From NCBI GenBank assembly GCA_902478365.1, contig CABSKX010000026.1, positions 1-27,540 of the forward strand: a stretch of 27,540 nucleotides of DNA. The letters run 5' to 3'. Every line of letters begins with the position of its first letter. Positions within the stretch are counted from its first letter, which is position 1. The notes under the pieces are model-generated. The model was not told where the DNA came from. It saw only the letters and a program-made list of their open reading frames with translations, and ran no database searches. Of this stretch, positions 6,365 through 15,719 are shown piece after piece. The stretch is from an uncultured Collinsella sp. GTDB lineage: Bacteria > Actinomycetota > Coriobacteriia > Coriobacteriales > Coriobacteriaceae. The position numbers were made by a program, and so were the translations under genes.

Positions 6365-7390
6365 CTAGTTGAGTCGCTCCACAAAGAAATCTGCCATGGA
6401 GAGGAACAACTCGCGTGCGTGCTGATCAAGCTCAACGTTCTCGATGGCCGCTTTGGCCTTGGCGGTCAGGTCGAGCGCGTAAGTGTGGGCGTAATCGATG
6501 GAGCCGGTCTGCTGGAAGATCTCCACGGCGCGTGCAAGTTGCGCGGGGTCCTCGGTGCCCGAGGAAAGGAGTGCCTCGACCTCGTCGTGATAACGCTCGT
6601 CTGACAGGGCGTGCACGGCGACGAGGGTGCGCTTGCCCTCTGTGATATCGGTGCGGAAGTCCTTGTTGGCGGCCTCTTTGGTGCCGATCAAGTTGAGCAG
6701 GTCGTCTTGAATTTGGAAGGCAAGGCCCGTGTGCAGGCCAAAGGCGCGCAGCGCCTCAATCTGCTCCTCGCTGCCGCCGCCGATAATGGCTCCGGCGGCA
6801 AGTGGCGTGGCTCCGCTGTAGTACGCGGTCTTGTGCGTCGCCATGTCCAGATAATCGTCGACCGAGATGTCAAAGCGCCCGTCGCGGACCCAACCCAGGT
6901 CGAGCGCCTGACCCTCGATGGTTCGGACGATCATCTCGGTGAGCTCGTGGAGCACGCGGAGTTTCACGTCTGCCTCGAGTGTGGGGTCGTCGAGAACCGT
7001 CTTGGTGACCATGGTGAGCGCCAGATCGCCGCAGTTGATGGCAAGCCCCGTGCCCTCGGTAAGGTGCATGCAGGGCTTGCCGCGACGCAGTTGGCCGTTG
7101 TCGGCGATGTCGTCATGGATAAGCGCTCCCGATTGAAAGTGCTCGATAGCTGCCGCCGCGCTGCGGGCGCTCTCAAAGCTGCCACCTACCGCGGTGGCGG
7201 CGAGCATGCAGATGAGCGGGCGGTGGCGCTTGCCGGCATTGGCCGTAAATGTCGAGAGCGGGGTATACAGGTAGCGCTCGATATCGGCAGAGGTCGCCTG
7301 TCCGTCAAAGAACGTGGCCAGATAGTCGTTGATCTGGCCAAAGTGCTGGGCTAAAAAGCTGGTAAACGGACTGGACACGGGTTCTCGCAT
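6365..7390 (-). CDS. Trans-isoprenyl diphosphate synthase (341 aa)
   Basis: The protein makes linear prenyl diphosphates by condensing isopentenyl diphosphate with an allylic primer. Both aspartate-rich motifs that bind Mg and diphosphate are visible: the first as LIHDDIADNGQLRRGKP (DDIAD, residues 93-97) and the second as FQIQDDLLN (219-223). GKRHRP near residue 53 is the usual substrate-binding start of the family. Length fits. Chain length (geranyl, geranylgeranyl or longer) cannot be read reliably; a precursor role for menaquinone side chain or undecaprenyl-type lipids is an inference. The ribosome-binding site is weak. The gene sits 116 bp downstream of the EIICB-HAD gene and upstream of the peptidoglycan-binding protein, with no clear terminator between them. 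Confidence 0.9.
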   Translation of the reverse strand: MREPVSSPFTSFLAQHFGQINDYLATFFDGQATSADIERYLYTPLSTFTANAGKRHRPLICMLAATAVGGSFESARSAAAAIEHFQSGALIHDDIADNGQLRRGKPCMHLTEGTGLAINCGDLALTMVTKTVLDDPTLEADVKLRVLHELTEMIVRTIEGQALDLGWVRDGRFDISVDDYLDMATHKTAYYSGATPLAAGAIIGGGSEEQIEALRAFGLHTGLAFQIQDDLLNLIGTKEAANKDFRTDITEGKRTLVAVHALSDERYHDEVEALLSSGTEDPAQLARAVEIFQQTGSIDYAHTYALDLTAKAKAAIENVELDQHARELFLSMADFFVERLN

Positions 7391-7506
7391 TCTTTCTTAG
7401 GTTGCACCGTTGCATTATGCAGACTACATATTGCCACATTGGGGCGTCGAGCGCGGCGGTTGAAGACGATTGAGTCTTGCGGTCGCAAACGCGGCAAGGG
7501 GCTCGG

Positions 7507-9960
7507 CTAGATAAGCCCAAAGTGTTCGAGCGCGGTGACGACGCCGTCGTGGTCGAAGCTGTCGGTTACGTAGTCGGCCTTTTCCTTGAGGAAGTCCGGC
7601 GCGTTGCCCATGGCGATGCCAACATCGACCGCCTCCATGAGGGCGATGTCGTTGCTCGCGTCGCCAATGCCATATACGGTGCCGTGGTCTGGTCCCAGGG
7701 CGTCAAGCACAGCCTTGATTCCGGCCCGTTTGGTGCACTCGCGCGGCGAGATTTCTGTGACCTCGAGCTCGAGCTCGTTGAGGCAGAGCAGAGGTCCAAG
7801 CTCTTCATCTTGGGCGATGCGGTTGGCAAGTGGTGTGGACATAAGAATTTTATAGGCGTTGTAGTGCTCAAGTTGCGTGACGGCGTCGCCCACGGTGCGT
7901 GCGTATCCGTACGTCTCGGGGGCATCTGCACTCATGCGCACGACGCGATCGATGCCCTCAAAGCGAATGACCTCGCCCGATTGCTCGAGATAGGGGGCGA
8001 GGCGCTGTAACATGCCGGGGCTTATGGCAGCGTTTCGCACGACGCGCCCCTCGAGTTCGGCGTAACCGCCCGCGAGGCACACGACGCCTGCCCACGGCAG
8101 TTCGAGCAGCTTGGGATGGATGCAGCTGAGGGTGCGCCCCGTACAGATAAAAGCTTTGTTGCCGTTGGCGACAAACGTGCGAATTGCCTGTGCAACCGTC
8201 TCGTTGGGATAGGGGGAAAGATCTCGCTCGCCCTCGGGGAGCTCTTGGGCAAGTTTGGGATCTTGCCAGGCGAGCGTACCGTCGATGTCGAAGAAGCAGA
8301 CATTGCCATACTTTTTGGCGCCATCGCCGGCATGAAAAGGCGAGGCGGCGAATGCAAAACCCGGTTCGAGTCCCATAATCTGATCAAAGTGTTCTTTGAC
8401 GCGGGGTACCGAGATGCCGATGATTACCTGAGCGGTCTTGCCGGTGACGATGAGGCCTTTGGCACCCGCTGCGACAAAGGTCGCATTGTCCGCGACGATG
8501 GAGGGATCCACGACTTCGACGCGCAGACGCGTGGCGCAGTTGGTTGCGCCCGCAATGTTGGAGACGCCGCCCAGAAGCGTCACAACCTGCTCGGCGAGGA
8601 GATGATCTTGTGAGGCTTGGTTGCCGGAAGCGCCGGTTTTGGATGAGCGCTTTTCGTCAACGTCGTTTCCCGTCAAGCGTGAGAGCGCCGCGTTGCTGGC
8701 GATATGGTCCTCGCGTCCCGGGGTTTTAAGGTCAAAGGTCAGGATAAGACCTCGAAAGCTCAGAAAGAAGATGACGCTAAAGATGAGTCCGATTCCGAGT
8801 GCCAAAAGGTAGGAGCCGGCATGCGCCCGCATGAGCGGGATAAAGTTGAAGGCAGCCATTTCCATAAAGCCGCCCGAGAAGATGCCAACGACGCCAAAGA
8901 AGTTCATAGCCATGGCGAGGCAGGAAGATAGGGCGGCATAGAGCAAAAAGAGCCCGGGATAGGTGAACATAAAGAGAAACTCGAGCGGCTCGGTGACGCC
9001 GCAGACCGCCGAAGCGACGATGGCGGGCAGAAGGATGGCCTTGAGGCCAGCGCGGCGTTCGGGCTTGGCGGTGGTGTAGAACGCAACGGCGATGGCAGGA
9101 AGGCCAAAGAGCTTGACCCAGCCGGTGGCGGTGAAACCAGCCCACGGCGCAAGCTCATTGAGGGGGCGCGTGCTATGGGAGAGAATGGGGAGCAAATTGG
9201 TCCACGTGGCGTAGATACCGTCGTTAATAACTAAATTGTCGTAGTAGATAGGCATGTAGAGCAGGTGGTGCAGCCCCATGGGCTCGAGTGCTCGCTCCAA
9301 AAACGCAAAGATACCCACGCCGAGGGGGCCGACGCCCACAAGTGCGTGGCGCAGCGTTTCGGTCGCTGCGTATACGAAGGGCACGATGGCGGCCGAGATG
9401 GCGGCAAGGGCGAACACGGCAAAAAAGCTGATGAGGTAGACCAGCGAGGAACCCGAGAAGGTGCCGAGCCAATCGGGGACCTTGGCATCGTAGAAGCGGT
9501 CATGGATGGCGACGACGGTTGCCGATACCGCTAGCGGGCCGATAATGCCGGTGTCGAGCGTCTTGATGCCGTCGATGATGGTAATGCCGCTAGCGGGGGT
9601 CAAAGACGACGGGTACTTAAGTCCAAGGTTGTCTCCGCTTAGCTTGATGATCTCGCTCAAAAAGAAGCAATAGGCAAAATAAGCCACGAGCGCCTCGAGG
9701 CAACAACGTGCCGGTTGCTTTTGGGCAAGGCCGATGGGCAGCGCTACGGCAAAAAGGAGCGGAAGTCGCTTAAAGACCGTCCACGAGCCGCGCTGAATGA
9801 TAGTCCAAAAAACGTACCAAGGGGTTCCGTATACGGCGAGGTCGCCGACGATATCCACAGACGTTGCGAGGGCGGAGACGCCGACCATAAGGCCCGATAT
9901 GGAAAACAACATGGCGGGCGCGAACATTGCCCCGCCAAAGCGTTGGATTTTTTGCAGCAT
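7507..9960 (-). CDS. PTS EIIC-EIIB sugar permease fused to Cof-type HAD phosphatase (817 aa)
   Basis: Residues 1-410 are a glucose-family EIIC permease. The start (MLQKIQRFGGAMFAP) and the stretch SWTVFKRLPLLFAVALPIG resemble alpha-glucoside/maltose PTS permeases such as AglA, and GVTEPLEFLF (321-330) is the conserved EIIC motif. Residues of about 450-530 are EIIB, with phosphorylatable Cys475 in GATNCATRLRVEV. Residues 552-817 are a complete HAD hydrolase of the Cof/IIB type: FFDIDGTL (nucleophile Asp558), ICTGRT (605-610) and GIGDASNDIALM (Asp767, Asn770, Asp771). The reading frame is continuous, with GGGAGG before the ATG. No EIIA domain is present, so it must be supplied elsewhere. The fused phosphatase may act on the sugar phosphate just imported. 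Divergent to a TreR-like regulator. The substrate is probably an alpha-glucoside, by family resemblance only. Confidence 0.88.
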   Translation of the reverse strand: MLQKIQRFGGAMFAPAMLFSISGLMVGVSALATSVDIVGDLAVYGTPWYVFWTIIQRGSWTVFKRLPLLFAVALPIGLAQKQPARCCLEALVAYFAYCFFLSEIIKLSGDNLGLKYPSSLTPASGITIIDGIKTLDTGIIGPLAVSATVVAIHDRFYDAKVPDWLGTFSGSSLVYLISFFAVFALAAISAAIVPFVYAATETLRHALVGVGPLGVGIFAFLERALEPMGLHHLLYMPIYYDNLVINDGIYATWTNLLPILSHSTRPLNELAPWAGFTATGWVKLFGLPAIAVAFYTTAKPERRAGLKAILLPAIVASAVCGVTEPLEFLFMFTYPGLFLLYAALSSCLAMAMNFFGVVGIFSGGFMEMAAFNFIPLMRAHAGSYLLALGIGLIFSVIFFLSFRGLILTFDLKTPGREDHIASNAALSRLTGNDVDEKRSSKTGASGNQASQDHLLAEQVVTLLGGVSNIAGATNCATRLRVEVVDPSIVADNATFVAAGAKGLIVTGKTAQVIIGISVPRVKEHFDQIMGLEPGFAFAASPFHAGDGAKKYGNVCFFDIDGTLAWQDPKLAQELPEGERDLSPYPNETVAQAIRTFVANGNKAFICTGRTLSCIHPKLLELPWAGVVCLAGGYAELEGRVVRNAAISPGMLQRLAPYLEQSGEVIRFEGIDRVVRMSADAPETYGYARTVGDAVTQLEHYNAYKILMSTPLANRIAQDEELGPLLCLNELELEVTEISPRECTKRAGIKAVLDALGPDHGTVYGIGDASNDIALMEAVDVGIAMGNAPDFLKEKADYVTDSFDHDGVVTALEHFGLI

Positions 9961-10003
9961 GTTCTGCCTCCCGTATATCGAGGCGCGTTGCGCGTGGTGA
10001 AAC

Positions 10004-10026
10004 GTTTAAACAATGGATTCATTGTA
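10004..10026 (-). promoter_or_regulatory. Promoter/operator of the EIICB-HAD gene
   Basis: On the minus strand TACAAT (10026-10021) is a good -10 box. The palindrome GTTTAAAC (10004-10011) lies about 10 bp downstream of it, at the expected transcription start. The same palindrome recurs at 10126-10133. A repressor site is a reasonable reading. The -35 box is weak. Confidence 0.5.
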
Positions 10027-10125
10027 GAGGACCAGACGATTGTCGTACCGGCAGTTTTGAGCGAAACCGGTTTGGGCGCGACAGAAACCGTCAACGGTTA
10101 AATCCTGTCGCTTTGCCGATAATCG

Positions 10126-10154
10126 GTTTAAACAACTTTAAGAAATGCTATGCT
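10126..10154 (+). promoter_or_regulatory. Promoter/operator of the TreR-like gene
   Basis: TATGCT (10149-10154) is a -10 candidate. The -35 position, 17 bp upstream, coincides with GTTTAAAC (10126-10133). Binding there would repress the regulator's own gene, so autoregulation is likely if this is its operator. Confidence 0.45.
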
Positions 10155-10187
10155 GCCTAGCCATACATATTCATTAGAGGTGAAGTC

Positions 10188-10907
10188 ATGCCAAAAGCGA
10201 TATACGAAGGAATCTACCGAGAAATACGCTCGCGCATCATTAACGGGACCTATGCGTTTCAGGAGATGCTGCCAACCGAAGCCGAGCTGACCGCGGAATT
10301 TGGCTGCACGCGCAATACCGTCCGCCGCGCTTTGAGCATGCTGGCCGACGGGATGTTTGTGCAGCCCATACACGGCAAGGGCGTGCGCGTTATTTGGCTT
10401 AAGGGCGAAACCGACATGTTGGGCGCACTCGAAGAGGTTGAGTCGTTTGGCGAGTTCGCAAAACGCAACAATGCCGTTGCTTCGACCGAGGTCAAGTCTT
10501 TTGAACATCTGGTGTGCACCGAGCAACTTTCTCGACGCTTGGGATTTAAGACAGGTGAGCAGTTGATTCGCGTGGTGCGCGTCCGAAGCCTTAACGGCAA
10601 TGCGCGCCAAGTAGACCATGGCTACTTTTTGGAGTCGATCGCCAAGGGCCTGACCCCCGAGATCGCGGCAGATTCTATTTACGGCTATCTGGAGCACAAG
10701 CGCGGTGTCAAAGTGATGGCGAGCCGTCGTACGGTGAGTGTCGAGCTCGCCAACGATGAGGACTGCAGCTATCTTGACCTCGGCAAATACAACTGCGTTG
10801 CCGTCATGGAGAGCCAGTCGTACACCTCGGATGGCATCTTGTTTGAGGTGACGCACACTCGCACACACCCCGAGATCTTCCACTACCGCGTCAACTCCAA
10901 GCGATAG
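10188..10907 (+). CDS. GntR/HutC-family regulator, TreR-like (239 aa)
   Basis: Residues 1-70 are a GntR winged helix: IYREIRSRIINGTYAFQEMLP, then TEAELTAEFGCTRNTVRRALSML, then the wing with HGKGV. Residues of about 85-235 are a UTRA ligand-binding domain; SIYGYLEHKRGVKV and the following stretch recall Bacillus TreR, which senses trehalose-6-phosphate. The gene diverges from the EIICB-HAD permease, and GTTTAAAC sites lie in both promoters, so it most likely controls that PTS gene and itself. The effector could be trehalose-6-phosphate or another alpha-glucoside phosphate. AGAGGTG precedes the ATG. A strong terminator follows. Confidence 0.85.
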   Translation: MPKAIYEGIYREIRSRIINGTYAFQEMLPTEAELTAEFGCTRNTVRRALSMLADGMFVQPIHGKGVRVIWLKGETDMLGALEEVESFGEFAKRNNAVASTEVKSFEHLVCTEQLSRRLGFKTGEQLIRVVRVRSLNGNARQVDHGYFLESIAKGLTPEIAADSIYGYLEHKRGVKVMASRRTVSVELANDEDCSYLDLGKYNCVAVMESQSYTSDGILFEVTHTRTHPEIFHYRVNSKR

Positions 10908-10949
10908 CCGGCCAGCTCGCAGCCTGACGAGACTCATGCCCTCAAAGCG

Positions 10950-10997
10950 AAAGCGCCCGGTCAAACCGACGATGCATCGGCTTGACCGGGCGTTTTC
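10950..10997 (+). terminator. Terminator of the TreR-like gene
   Basis: A long stem pairs GCGCCCGGTCAAACCGA with TCGGCTTGACCGGGCG (one mismatch), and TTTTCT follows. It lies about 45 bp after the stop codon. The complementary strand also shows a weak A/T-rich flank. Confidence 0.8.
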
Positions 10998-11009
10998 TCT
11001 GCATTTGGT

Positions 11010-11108
11010 AACAATTAATTGTTTATACAAAACTTGTCAAGTATCAAGTTGAAATTACCGTTCACCGAAGTTTTTCTACCGCTCTAGTAATACTTGTTCA
11101 AACAAGTA
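11010..11108 (+). promoter_or_regulatory. Cluster of palindromes upstream of the sugar ABC operon
   Basis: Three inverted repeats lie in about 100 bp: AACAATTAATTGTT (11010-11023, perfect), AACTTG/CAAGTT arms at 11031-11050 enclosing ACTTGTCAAGT, and TACTTGTT-ca-AACAAGTA (11091-11108, 8-bp arms). The last is 106 bp before the start codon. ACTTGT halves recur in two of them, suggesting one regulator with two sites. I could not place the core promoter with confidence. Confidence 0.45.
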
Positions 11109-11213
11109 GCCAAATAGCGTATCGTACAAATCAGCAAAAGGGGCAAAGTCCCCGAGCCAATCTCCGAAGGCGGCGGCAAAGGGTGCCGCCACGGTGTGAA
11201 AGGGTGGATTGTA

Positions 11214-12530
11214 ATGAAGAACGAAATGAGCAGAAGGCAGTTCCTGGGCTTTGCTGGTTCCGCGGCTGCGGTTCTTGGTCTGGGTCTCGTGGGCTGCGGT
11301 GGCTCCGCCGGCTCCGGCTCCTCTGCTTCTGGTGACGCTGCCGAGGTCTACTTCCTCCAATTCAAGCCCGAGGTCGACAAGGAGTGGAAGGAGATCGCCA
11401 AGGCCTATAAGAAGGAGAAGGGCGTCGAGGTCAAGATCGTGACCGCCGCCTCCAACACCTACGAGGAGAAGCTCAAGTCCGAGATGTCCAAGAGCTCCGC
11501 TCCGACCCTGTTCCAGGTCAACGGCCCCACCGGTCTTAAGAACTGGAAGGATTACTGCGCCGACCTGTCCGATACCAAGCTCCGCGGTGAGCTCATTGAC
11601 GACTCCCTGGCTCTGCAGTCCGACGGCAAGGATGTGTGCATCGACTGGGTTCAGGAGAGCTTCGGCATTATTTACAACAAGCAGCTGCTCGAGAAGGCTG
11701 GCTACAAGGCCGAGGACATCAACTCCTTCGACAAGCTGAAGGCTTGTGCCGACGACATCCAGGCCCGCAAGGACGAGCTTGGTGTCGAGGGTGCCTTCAC
11801 TTCCGCCGGCATGGACGACTCCTCCAGCTGGCGCTACACCACCCACCTTGCCAACATGCCGCTCTACTACGAGTTTGAGAAGGAGCACAACCAGGAGGAC
11901 GACGAGATCAAGGGTGAGTTCCTCGACAACTACAAGCAGATCTTCGACCTGTACATCACCGACTCCACCTGCGATCCTTCGCAGCTTGCTTCCAAGACCG
12001 GCGACGACGCCACCAACGAGTTCGCAACCGGCAAGGCCGTCTTCTACCAGAACGGCTCTTGGGCCTACTCTGACCTCGTCAAGGCCGGCATGACCGACGA
12101 TCAGATTGGCATGATGCCCATCTACATCGGTGTTGACGGCGAGGAGAACCAGGGCCTGTGCTCCGGCGGCGAGAACTACTGGTGCGTCAGTTCCCAGGCT
12201 TCCGAGGATGCCCAGAAGGCCACCGAGGACTTCATGTATTGGTGCGTCACCGCTGACACCCCGACCAGCATCATCGCCGACAAGATGGGTCTGACCGCTC
12301 CGTTCAAGAGCGCCAAGGAGACCACCAACGTCTTCTCGCAGCAGGCCGTTGCCATGGCCAAGGACGGCAAGAAGACCGTCGCTTGGGACTTCGTCTACAT
12401 CCCCTCTGAGGAGTGGAAGAAGAACCTCAAGCAGGCTCTGATTGCCTACGCTGCCGATAACAGCAAGTGGGACGGCGTCAAGAACGCCTTCGTCGATGGC
12501 TGGAAGACCGAGAAGGCTGCTTCCGAGTAA
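11214..12530 (+). CDS. Sugar ABC transporter substrate-binding lipoprotein (438 aa)
   Basis: The ATG at 11214 is preferred over an upstream in-frame GTG (11196) because GGGTGG lies just before it and the signal peptide starts there. The N-terminus has a twin-arginine-like motif (SRRQFLGF), a hydrophobic core and a lipobox LVGC with Cys28 as the lipidated residue. A Gly/Ser linker then leads to a family 1 extracellular solute-binding domain. VYFLQFKPEVDKEWKEIAKA and the AEEFATGKAVFYQNGSW-type hinge (here TNEFATGKAVFYQNGSWAYS) are typical of CUT1 oligosaccharide binders. It is the first gene of a four-gene operon and should capture an oligosaccharide outside the cell. Maltodextrin is suggested by the phosphorylase and MalQ genes nearby, not by the protein itself. 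Confidence 0.92.
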   Translation: MKNEMSRRQFLGFAGSAAAVLGLGLVGCGGSAGSGSSASGDAAEVYFLQFKPEVDKEWKEIAKAYKKEKGVEVKIVTAASNTYEEKLKSEMSKSSAPTLFQVNGPTGLKNWKDYCADLSDTKLRGELIDDSLALQSDGKDVCIDWVQESFGIIYNKQLLEKAGYKAEDINSFDKLKACADDIQARKDELGVEGAFTSAGMDDSSSWRYTTHLANMPLYYEFEKEHNQEDDEIKGEFLDNYKQIFDLYITDSTCDPSQLASKTGDDATNEFATGKAVFYQNGSWAYSDLVKAGMTDDQIGMMPIYIGVDGEENQGLCSGGENYWCVSSQASEDAQKATEDFMYWCVTADTPTSIIADKMGLTAPFKSAKETTNVFSQQAVAMAKDGKKTVAWDFVYIPSEEWKKNLKQALIAYAADNSKWDGVKNAFVDGWKTEKAASE

Positions 12531-12561
12531 GCAGTTGCTGCCCAAGCTATCTGATTAGCGA

Positions 12562-12597
12562 CAGGGGGCGGGCAGACGTTGGTTTGCCCGCCCCCTG
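12562..12597 (+). other. Intercistronic hairpin after the binding-protein gene
   Basis: CAGGGGGCGGGCA and TGCCCGCCCCCTG form a perfect 13-bp stem with a 10-nt loop, without a T run. Hairpins at this spot in sugar ABC operons often protect the 5' segment of the mRNA, or cause partial termination, so that binding protein exceeds permease. Confidence 0.75.
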
Positions 12598-12617
12598 CAT
12601 ATTGAAAGGACCCTTTT

Positions 12618-13472
12618 ATGGGCAAAGCACTCAAGCGCTGGTGGCCGCTCTTTATGCTGCCCACGTGCCTGGCGTTTATGATCGGGTTCGTGATCCCTTT
12701 TATCCAGGGCTTCTATCTCTCGTTCTGCCAGTTTATTATCATTAGTAACGCGCACTTTGTCGGTATCGAGAACTACGTGCGCGCGCTGTCCGATCCGCAG
12801 TTCTCCACGTCGTTCTTCTTTACCGTGGCGTTTGCCTTCCTGTCGACGGTGCTCATCAACGTGATCGCCCTGGCCATTGCGCAGGCGCTCACCCGCAAGG
12901 CGCTCAAAGGCACCAACATCTTCCGTACGATCTTCTTTATGCCTAACCTGATCGGCGGCATCGTGCTGGGCTACATTTGGCAGATTCTGATCAACTGCCT
13001 GCTCTCCAACGTGGGCGCCCAGCTCATCGCTCTTAACTCTGCTGCTGGCTTCTGGGGCCTTATCATCCTGACCCTGTGGCAGCAGGTCGGCTACATGATG
13101 ATCATCTACATCGCTGGTCTGCAGTCCATTCCGTCCGACTACATCGAGGCCGCCAAGGTCGACGGTGCCACGGCATGGCAGACGTTTTGGAAGGTTAAGA
13201 TCCCTAACCTGATGCCGACCATCACCATCTGCCTGTTCCTGTCCATCACCAACGGCTTTAAGCTGTTCGACCAGAACCTCGCCCTTACCGGCGGCGCCCC
13301 CGCGCACTCCACCGAGATGCTCGCCCTGAACATCTACAACACGTTCTATTCGCGTGCCGGTATCGCATGGCAGGGCATTGGTCAGGCCAAGGCGGTTATC
13401 TTCTGCATCCTGGTCGTGGCCATCTCCATGATCCAGCTTAAGGCCACGAGGTCCAAGGAGGTGCAGCAGTAA
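12618..13472 (+). CDS. Sugar ABC transporter permease, MalF/UgpA-like (284 aa)
   Basis: This inner-membrane subunit has about six hydrophobic helices, and the first begins at residue 10 (WPLFMLPTCLAFMIGFVIPF). The EAA loop that docks onto the ATPase is clear: YIEAAKVDGATAWQTFWKV followed by IPNLMPTI (about residues 174-200). Length fits the CUT1 group. GAAAGGA lies 9 bp before the ATG. Its stop overlaps the start of the next permease gene by one base, so translation is probably coupled. Confidence 0.93.
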   Translation: MGKALKRWWPLFMLPTCLAFMIGFVIPFIQGFYLSFCQFIIISNAHFVGIENYVRALSDPQFSTSFFFTVAFAFLSTVLINVIALAIAQALTRKALKGTNIFRTIFFMPNLIGGIVLGYIWQILINCLLSNVGAQLIALNSAAGFWGLIILTLWQQVGYMMIIYIAGLQSIPSDYIEAAKVDGATAWQTFWKVKIPNLMPTITICLFLSITNGFKLFDQNLALTGGAPAHSTEMLALNIYNTFYSRAGIAWQGIGQAKAVIFCILVVAISMIQLKATRSKEVQQ

Positions 13473-14311
13473 TGAAACGCGATAAGGTTATCAACCGCGC
13501 GCTCTCGATTTTCTTTACGATCCTGTCGCTCGCGTGGATCTACCCCGTGTTCATGATCGCGCTCAATTCCTTTAAAAAGGCAACTGCAATCAGCACCACC
13601 ACGGCATTCGATCTGCTCACGCCCGAGACGTTCAACGGCCTCGCAAACTACATGCATGCCCTTAACGAGCAGGGCTTTGCCTCGGCATTTATGTACTCGC
13701 TCATCATCACGGTCACGTCGGTCGTGCTGATTTTGGTATGCTGCTCCATGTGCGCTTGGTACGTGGTGCGCGTCAACAACAAGATCTCGAACTTCTTCTA
13801 TTACCTGTTCGTCTTCTCGATGGTCGTGCCGTTCCAGATGCTCATGTTCACGCTGTCCAATTTGGCGGACCGCATCGGCTTCAACACGCCGTTCAACATC
13901 TGCTTTATCTACCTTGGCTTTGGCGCGGGCCTGGCGGTCTTTATGTTCGCCGGCTTTGTAAAGAACATCCCGCTCGAGATCGAGGAGGCGGCCATGATCG
14001 ACGGCTGCAACCCGGTCCAGGTGTTCTTTAAAATCGTCCTTCCCATCATGAAGCCCACCTATCTTTCGGTCGGCATTCTCGAGACCATGTGGGTCTGGAA
14101 CGACTACCTGCTGCCCTACCTCACCCTCGACTCCACCAAGTACAAGACCATTCCTATCTTGATCCAGTACTTCCGCGGCGGCTATGGCCACGTCGAGCTC
14201 GGCCCCATGATGGCCTGCATCATGATGGTCGTTATCCCCATCGTCATCATGTACATCCTCTGCCAGAAGTACATCATCGACGGCGTGGTGGCAGGTGCCG
14301 TCAAGGGCTGA
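13472..14311 (+). CDS. Sugar ABC transporter permease, MalG/UgpE-like (279 aa)
   Basis: Second membrane subunit of the same importer. The N-terminal helix (LSIFFTILSLAWIYPVFMIALN) and the PFQMLMFTL segment are typical of MalG-type permeases. The EAA loop reads EIEEAAMIDGCNPVQVFFKI followed by VLPIMKP (about residues 169-196). TAATG overlap with the upstream gene indicates coupled translation; AGGAGG lies just before the start, inside the previous gene. Confidence 0.93.
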   Translation: MKRDKVINRALSIFFTILSLAWIYPVFMIALNSFKKATAISTTTAFDLLTPETFNGLANYMHALNEQGFASAFMYSLIITVTSVVLILVCCSMCAWYVVRVNNKISNFFYYLFVFSMVVPFQMLMFTLSNLADRIGFNTPFNICFIYLGFGAGLAVFMFAGFVKNIPLEIEEAAMIDGCNPVQVFFKIVLPIMKPTYLSVGILETMWVWNDYLLPYLTLDSTKYKTIPILIQYFRGGYGHVELGPMMACIMMVVIPIVIMYILCQKYIIDGVVAGAVKG

Positions 14312-14335
14312 TGCCGTAACTGTTTTGCAAGTTTC

Positions 14336-14362
14336 TGCGGCGCCCCTCAGCGCGGCGCCGCA
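14336..14362 (+). other. Intercistronic hairpin before the ATPase gene
   Basis: TGCGGCGCC and GGCGCCGCA form a perfect 9-bp stem with a 9-nt loop, 17 bp before the ATPase start. There is no T run. It may mark an mRNA processing or stability boundary, or lower translation of the ATPase. Confidence 0.65.
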
Positions 14363-14379
14363 CATCGAAAGGTAAAGAC

Positions 14380-15579
<1,200 letters not shown>

Positions 15580-15647
15580 GCCCGATCCAATCAGGCCCTC
15601 CTTTTGGGCGACTGCGGCTTTGCCATCCTTTTGCCGTGGTTACATAT

Positions 15648-15691
15648 AAGGCTCCCCTTCCGTCCACTAGGCGAGAGGGGAGCCTTTCTTT
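15648..15691 (+). terminator. Terminator of the sugar ABC operon
   Basis: AAGGCTCCCCT (15648-15658) pairs with AGGGGAGCCTT (15676-15686), 11 bp perfect, followed by TCTTTAT. It lies about 70 bp after the ATPase stop. Confidence 0.85.
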
Positions 15692-15719
15692 ATGACGGGG
15701 TTGTCTGGTCGGTCGTTTG

